From the NCBI GenBank assembly GCA_050252335.1, contig JBFWLB010000024.1, forward strand, positions 1 through 37,195: a stretch of 37,195 nt of DNA. Reading direction: 5' to 3'. The position numbers were made by a program, and so were the translations under genes. Below the pieces are notes generated by a model that was not told the DNA's origin, searched no databases, and saw only the letters and a list, made by a program, of their open reading frames with translations. Source of the DNA: Berkiella_A sp050252335 (GTDB taxonomy: Bacteria > Pseudomonadota > Gammaproteobacteria > Berkiellales > Berkiellaceae). Position 1 is the stretch's first letter. The number at the start of each line of letters is the position of its first letter. Below, in pieces: positions 32,680 to 37,195 of the stretch.

Positions 32680-34485
32680 TTACAAAAAATTAAACAATGA
32701 CAGGGATTGAATACGTACAAATGTTTGCTGAGATATTTGAAGGGATAGTGTCATCTGTGATAAAAGTGATACCGCTTCTGCGTAATCCAAGTCCTCAATC
32801 TTGCTCAATGCCTCTTGAGCGATAAATTTAATGTTATCATTATTTTGATTTAATGAATCAATTACATTTAATCGAGCACCAATCTGCGCTCTCACATTAT
32901 TCAGTGCAGATTCTGCACTTTCTAAACTGTTAAGAAAAACACCAATCTCATAATCTAATCGAGACGGATCATTGCCCAATACTTTAATATTTCTCGAAAT
33001 ATTTTGGGTGCTTGTGAAGATATCTTGCGTTGATAACTGTTTGACTTCCACATTAAAAACATCACCAGCATTTGGCGCTCCTGTAATCGATAATCTTAAG
33101 CCATTAAATTCAATTTCTTGGCCTGGAATGTATGTTATATCATCATAGCCCAATAATGGCTGATTTGGATTTGAATCCGCCACAATGTCAAAGGATGTGC
33201 CACCTGCATTGAAGATAATAGAATAGGTCTCATTAAGATTGGGTGGTACACCAACTACTTTTGCAGCACTGAAAACAGCATTGCCACCATTGGTTGAGGT
33301 ATTAATAGTTCCAGCACTTAATCCAATGTCGCTGGGCAATGCACCTTGTATATTAATACTCTGATTACTGCGTAATGTAACTGTTGCTCTTGAGACTTGA
33401 TTCAAAGAACCTGCACTCAAATCAAAATTGCTGAAACTCGCAGCAGCACCACCGGCTGTTTGAAGCTGAATATTTCTACCATCCCCCGCCACTAAGATAA
33501 TGGCAGTACCCATACCACCCGGTTGAGTTGCAACAACCCCTGTTGCCTCACTTTGATTATTAATACTATTCATCAAAGAGGCTTCTGTGCCTGTTGTATC
33601 TGTGATTGTCACACCATTTAATACAAACTGCCCAGCACTAATCGGCTGATTGTTAAAAGTGCCCAAATTTACCATATTCTCATTAACAATTGCATGAACC
33701 CCATGCTCTGAATAACTTGCATTAATGGCATTCGCTATGGCAATACCGCTGCGTGCTGCATCTGCAGAAGAAAGACCATCAGAAATTGCGGAAGATATGG
33801 CAATATTATTAATCATTAAATCGCCAGTATCTAAGGATGGCAAAGTGCCAACATTGACTAAACCTGAACTTGCTGTAGTAATAGAAGCAATACCACGGCT
33901 TGTATTTAATGCCAATGAAGAAGTTGCCAAGTTAAAAAAGAGCGCCTTGCCTGTATCATTTGACTCAATAAAACTTGCATCATTCAATTGTATTGTTCTT
34001 TGCCCTTCATCGCCTTGAAAAACATAATCACCTGACAAGGATTTAGACACTGCCTGTGTCAGTGTTTTGAAACCCGAAAAAATATATTCACCATTACCAT
34101 TTTTAGAGTTTGCCAGTGACTCCACATCACTTAAAATAACTTGCATTTCATTTGAAATAGCATCACGCTCAGTACTTGATAACGAGCCATTATTTGCTGA
34201 AATTGCTAACTCTTTCAATCTATGATAATTATTTACAACACTTTGCAAGACTGACTCTTCAAATTCAAGACTTGATTTAGCGGCATTGGAATTTTTACTA
34301 TATTGATCAATTCTCAATATATCTTGCCTTAATTGCAATGAGCGAGATGCACCAATGGGATCGTCTGATGGCTTTACAATCTTTTTACCCAAAGATGCTT
34401 TCAATTGAAGTTCACTCAGCTTGGATTGCTGATTCAACATTCCCTCTACACTTCTTTGAAAATATTCTACGCTTGAAATTCTCAT
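32680..34485 (-). CDS. flgL: FlgL (HAP3), hook-filament junction protein, enlarged
   Basis: The 601-residue protein has the flagellin-like D0/D1 ends: MRISSVEYFQRSVEGMLNQQSKLSELQLKASLGKKIVKPSDDP at the start and DYAEAVSLLSQMTLSLQISQQTF near the end. Typical FlgL is 300-430 residues; this one carries a central insert, including a double IN-motif module at about 216-393 that is homologous to FlgK. It starts directly after the flgK TAA (no gap). No strong terminator separates it from the fliC promoter. Confidence 0.94.
   Translation of the reverse strand: MRISSVEYFQRSVEGMLNQQSKLSELQLKASLGKKIVKPSDDPIGASRSLQLRQDILRIDQYSKNSNAAKSSLEFEESVLQSVVNNYHRLKELAISANNGSLSSTERDAISNEMQVILSDVESLANSKNGNGEYIFSGFKTLTQAVSKSLSGDYVFQGDEGQRTIQLNDASFIESNDTGKALFFNLATSSLALNTSRGIASITTASSGLVNVGTLPSLDTGDLMINNIAISSAISDGLSSADAARSGIAIANAINASYSEHGVHAIVNENMVNLGTFNNQPISAGQFVLNGVTITDTTGTEASLMNSINNQSEATGVVATQPGGMGTAIILVAGDGRNIQLQTAGGAAASFSNFDLSAGSLNQVSRATVTLRSNQSINIQGALPSDIGLSAGTINTSTNGGNAVFSAAKVVGVPPNLNETYSIIFNAGGTSFDIVADSNPNQPLLGYDDITYIPGQEIEFNGLRLSITGAPNAGDVFNVEVKQLSTQDIFTSTQNISRNIKVLGNDPSRLDYEIGVFLNSLESAESALNNVRAQIGARLNVIDSLNQNNDNIKFIAQEALSKIEDLDYAEAVSLLSQMTLSLQISQQTFVRIQSLSLFNFL
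33307..33840 (-). repeat. Double IN-motif module in FlgL
   Basis: FlgL residues 216-393 share many identical positions with FlgK 376-557, including IAIANAINAS-HGVHA, FVLNGVTI, VAGDGRNIQL, SFSNFDLSAGS and NQSINIQGALPSDIGLSAGT. Confidence 0.78.
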
Positions 34486-37146
34486 TTATCTACTAAAAGC
34501 TCCAATTAAGGTATCAAAAAGACTACGAGCAACAGAAAATAATTGTGCAATGGCTTGATAACTCTGCTCAAACCTCAACAGGTTAGCCGCCTCTTCTTCT
34601 AAGTTTACGCCTGATATATTATTTCTTCTTGTTTCTAATGCATCTAAAAAACTCTTGCTGGCTTCAGAATTGGTTGATGCTTGGCTAGCCTGAGATGCAA
34701 TATCGCTCACCGATTGTGAGAGACTATCTTGCAAAGTTGCATGACCACCGTTAATAAGCTTATCGAGCTGTATTCCCAACATTTCAATACTATTACGATT
34801 ATCACCACTACCATCTTGATTAAAACCAATGCTAAAAATATCACCTGTTTTGGGAACGCCTTCTAATGATATTCTATAGCCAGGATCATAGACATAAGTA
34901 GAGTTAGGGCCAGGTAAAGCATTATCCACAACACCACTGATGGGAAAAACCTCATGTGTGCCCGAAGCAGGATCATAGATTTGATCGGGGCCAATTTGCA
35001 CACCAGGAAAACCATTCCCAACATTATAAACTCTAAAAACAGTATCAGAGATAAATTCAATTTGAATAGGTGGACTTAATTGTTTGGCTGTTTGAAATGC
35101 ATTTCCTAATCTAGATGAGGTAGAAACAGGCATGCCTGAAGTATCTACGACATTACTCACCTTCATTATTCCTGTGCCAGTATTGTTTAAAGAGGCTGAG
35201 GTTGCAACAGGATAAGCCAATGCAAGTTGCTTAGGATCTTTAATGATTGCTTTTATTTCTAAAGCTGCATTTCTAGTTGGCAAGATAGCAAAGCTATCGC
35301 CAATATTCATAGATCCTGATTCAATAGAAATAGTCATACCATCCACTTTAATTGCGGAAGAAATAGATTGCACAACAACTGAATCATCAAATTGACGTCT
35401 TAATGTATAAAATGTGCCATCAAATGACAAACTATAGTTATCGAGCGTTAAACCTGAATTTTCAATGGGCGTTGTCCCACTACTAAAACCAATTGAAGAT
35501 AAATTATTACCCGTAATTTTCATAGATTGAGTGGATGACAGCGCCACACTCGCCCGCTGAATTTTATCAAGTGCTGTTGCACTGCTTGTATCAAAATTTG
35601 CAAAAGTTGCAACAGGCGTTCCTACATCACTGTTAAGCTGAATATTTCTACCATCTTGTGCAATTAATGTAATATTTGAATTTCCATCTCCAATAGCACG
35701 CACCCCCGTTTGAGCACTCAGTGCATTAATATCTTGGAGTAATGTGGCTTCATCTGCTCCTGTTGTGACAATATTCACACCATTGATGCTAAAATCTCCT
35801 GCAGCAAATGCGCCAGCTGTAAATTGCCCTAAGTAGACCACATTTGGTTGCGCTGTAGCTGTCACGCCATGCTGTGTAGCACGTGAATTAATCGCAGCAG
35901 CGATTGCAATGGCACTTCCCATATTCCCAGCACTTGATACACTATCATCCGCCATCGTCGCGGCTCTTATTGAAATACCATTAACTATCATATTTCCATT
36001 TTGCAAGCTCAGCAAAGATGAAGTATCAATAATATTTGTATCAGAGGAAAACACTTCATAGGGCGGTTTCGATGGCTCATTAATATCATTAATCGAAACA
36101 TTTAAAATTGCATTACCTGTATTACTAGTGCTCGCTACACTTCTATTTCTAATGGCATCCACTGAATTAACATCAGAAAATATAAGTCCACCTTGAGCAC
36201 CATTTAAATCAATACCCAAGCTATGCTGATCATTCATGGCGCTCGCAATGGTAATGGCTAAACGTCCCATTGCATTAATGGTTGTCGTTAAAACAGAGTC
36301 TCTCATTGATAAGAGAGCACCCATTTGGCCACCGGATATATTATTTGTAATAATCTGGTTTGAATAAGGCGTCGTTAACACTATGTCTTTTTTGGATGGG
36401 TCGATATTGTTAAGCTGCGTACCCAAAGTACTTGCCACACCGCCCATCACAAGCGGCAACCCATTACCAATAAATACATTTATTGATCCATCCGTATCTT
36501 GTATACTTGAAACACTCACATATTTTGATAATTCAGATAATAACTGATCTCGTTGATCCAAAAGATCATTAGGCTGACCAGAAGCGCTATTGCCACCAAT
36601 CTGTGCATTAAGCCCTGCAATATTCTGAGCCAGGGAATTTATTTCTGTCGTAATAAAGCCAATTTTCTGATCGGTTCCTGCAAGCTGAGATTGAAGTTGC
36701 CCATAAACATCATTAAATCTACCTGCAAGCATATTCACTTGAGAGATAAAAAGCTGTCGTGCAGGAATTGAGTTCGGTGTATTATTCAGATCTTGAAGAC
36801 TTAAAAAGAAATTATTAAACCCTTGCACAACCCCTGTATTTGGATCTGCTAAAAGACCATCTAATTCACCTAATAAATTTGAAAGTGTTTCTAGCTCATT
36901 GGCATTACTCGTCTGAGTACGAAGTACATCAATTGTAAATTGATCTACAATTCGACGTGTAGATAAGGCAGATACACCCGTTCCAATATATCCAGAACCT
37001 ATTTTGTCAGCCGGACGCGCGACAAAAGTCTCAACTTGCCGACTGTATCCCGGCGTATTCACATTACTAATATTATGAGACGTTGTATTTAAAGCTTTTT
37101 GTATAGCCTGTAAACCTGAGGAAGCAATCCCTAATAAATCACTCAT
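34486..37146 (-). CDS. flgK: FlgK (HAP1), hook-filament junction protein, enlarged
   Basis: The 886-residue protein starts with the hallmark LLGIASSGLQAIQKALNTTSHNISNVNTPGYSRQ and ends with the paired motif NLEEEAANLLRFEQSYQAIAQLFSVARSLFDTLIG. Typical FlgK is 540-680 residues. The extra length is in the middle, with a double IN-motif module at about 376-557. It joins the hook to FlgL and filament (family knowledge). It starts 7 bp after a stop codon of an upstream minus-strand frame. Confidence 0.96.
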   Translation of the reverse strand: MSDLLGIASSGLQAIQKALNTTSHNISNVNTPGYSRQVETFVARPADKIGSGYIGTGVSALSTRRIVDQFTIDVLRTQTSNANELETLSNLLGELDGLLADPNTGVVQGFNNFFLSLQDLNNTPNSIPARQLFISQVNMLAGRFNDVYGQLQSQLAGTDQKIGFITTEINSLAQNIAGLNAQIGGNSASGQPNDLLDQRDQLLSELSKYVSVSSIQDTDGSINVFIGNGLPLVMGGVASTLGTQLNNIDPSKKDIVLTTPYSNQIITNNISGGQMGALLSMRDSVLTTTINAMGRLAITIASAMNDQHSLGIDLNGAQGGLIFSDVNSVDAIRNRSVASTSNTGNAILNVSINDINEPSKPPYEVFSSDTNIIDTSSLLSLQNGNMIVNGISIRAATMADDSVSSAGNMGSAIAIAAAINSRATQHGVTATAQPNVVYLGQFTAGAFAAGDFSINGVNIVTTGADEATLLQDINALSAQTGVRAIGDGNSNITLIAQDGRNIQLNSDVGTPVATFANFDTSSATALDKIQRASVALSSTQSMKITGNNLSSIGFSSGTTPIENSGLTLDNYSLSFDGTFYTLRRQFDDSVVVQSISSAIKVDGMTISIESGSMNIGDSFAILPTRNAALEIKAIIKDPKQLALAYPVATSASLNNTGTGIMKVSNVVDTSGMPVSTSSRLGNAFQTAKQLSPPIQIEFISDTVFRVYNVGNGFPGVQIGPDQIYDPASGTHEVFPISGVVDNALPGPNSTYVYDPGYRISLEGVPKTGDIFSIGFNQDGSGDNRNSIEMLGIQLDKLINGGHATLQDSLSQSVSDIASQASQASTNSEASKSFLDALETRRNNISGVNLEEEAANLLRFEQSYQAIAQLFSVARSLFDTLIGAFSR
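35476..36021 (-). repeat. Double IN-motif module in FlgK
   Basis: FlgK residues 376-557 contain IAIAAAINSRATQHGVTA, FSINGVNI, IAQDGRNIQL, TFANFDTSS and TQSMKITGNNLSSIGFSSGT, in the same order as in FlgL 216-393. Confidence 0.78.
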
Positions 37147-37153
37147 TTGTTCC

Positions 37154-37195
37154 CTACTTATCTAAGCTAATTTGTCCCTGTAACTGTCTCATAAT
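37154..37195 (-). CDS. C-terminal end of an upstream gene, possibly FlgJ (partial)
   Basis: An open frame enters from the right edge and ends IMRQLQGQISLDK before a TAG at 37154-37156, 7 bp upstream of flgK. The MxRQLQ ending resembles the rod-binding domain end of FlgJ, and flgJ normally precedes flgK. Thirteen codons are too few to be sure. Confidence 0.4.
   Translation of the reverse strand: MMRQLQGQISLDK

Noticed and set aside
1..37195. CRISPR array, prophage, transposase or toxin-antitoxin system
   Set aside because: No regularly spaced direct repeats, phage or transposase proteins or small toxin-antitoxin pairs were seen; the window is a housekeeping and flagellar region.

Overview
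The window carries low-GC, gene-dense gammaproteobacterial DNA. The best guess from gene content and order is a flagellate member or relative of the Legionellales: a System I cytochrome c maturation (ccm) operon, a Pseudomonas/Vibrio/Legionella-type flagellar hierarchy (FleQ, FleS/FleR, FliA, FlhF/FlhG), MotC/MotD-type stators and no chemotaxis genes. The species cannot be fixed from sequence reading alone.

Layout. Positions 1-2464 (minus strand) hold the start of a ccm operon, ccmABCD and the first 74 codons of ccmE, with overlapping or nearly abutting genes. A 277-bp divergent gap leads to sohB on the plus strand (2742-3773), an inner-membrane S49 peptidase and the only plus-strand gene. 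sohB faces the flagellar block across a roughly 206-bp near-palindromic repeat (3786-3991).

From 4033 to the right edge every gene is on the minus strand and all but the stator-associated DUF2802 gene are recognisable flagellar genes. In transcription order (right to left): tail of a probable flgJ, flgK, flgL, [sigma-28 promoter] fliC, terminator, flaG, fliD, fliS, fliT, fleQ, [repeat DNA], fleS, fleR, fliE, fliF, fliG, fliH, fliI, fliJ, a STAS-domain gene, fliK, fliM, fliN, fliO, fliP, fliQ, fliR, flhB, flhA, flhF, flhG, fliA, motC, motD, and a DUF2802 gene. This encodes the MS ring, switch, export gate and ATPase, filament and junction proteins, chaperones, stators and regulators.

Regulation can be partly read from the DNA. 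Three -24/-12 (sigma-54) promoters lie in front of fleS, fliK and fliM, each with a FleQ-box-like palindrome (close to GTCAATAAATTGAC) centred about 68-85 bp upstream of the predicted start. A fourth box overlaps the -35 element of a candidate fleQ promoter. fliC has a clear sigma-28 promoter. This fits FleQ/sigma-54, then FleSR/sigma-54, then FliA, although the FleSR tier is inferred from homology only.

Unusual points: FleQ lacks the usual N-terminal receiver-like domain; FlhF keeps its P-loop and TKID motif but has lost the typical DTAG and DxYR motifs; FlgK, FlgL and FliC share a homologous double 'IN-motif' module (twice in FliC); and no che genes lie where they sit in Pseudomonas and Vibrio. 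I see no CRISPR array, tRNA, rRNA, insertion sequence or defence system.
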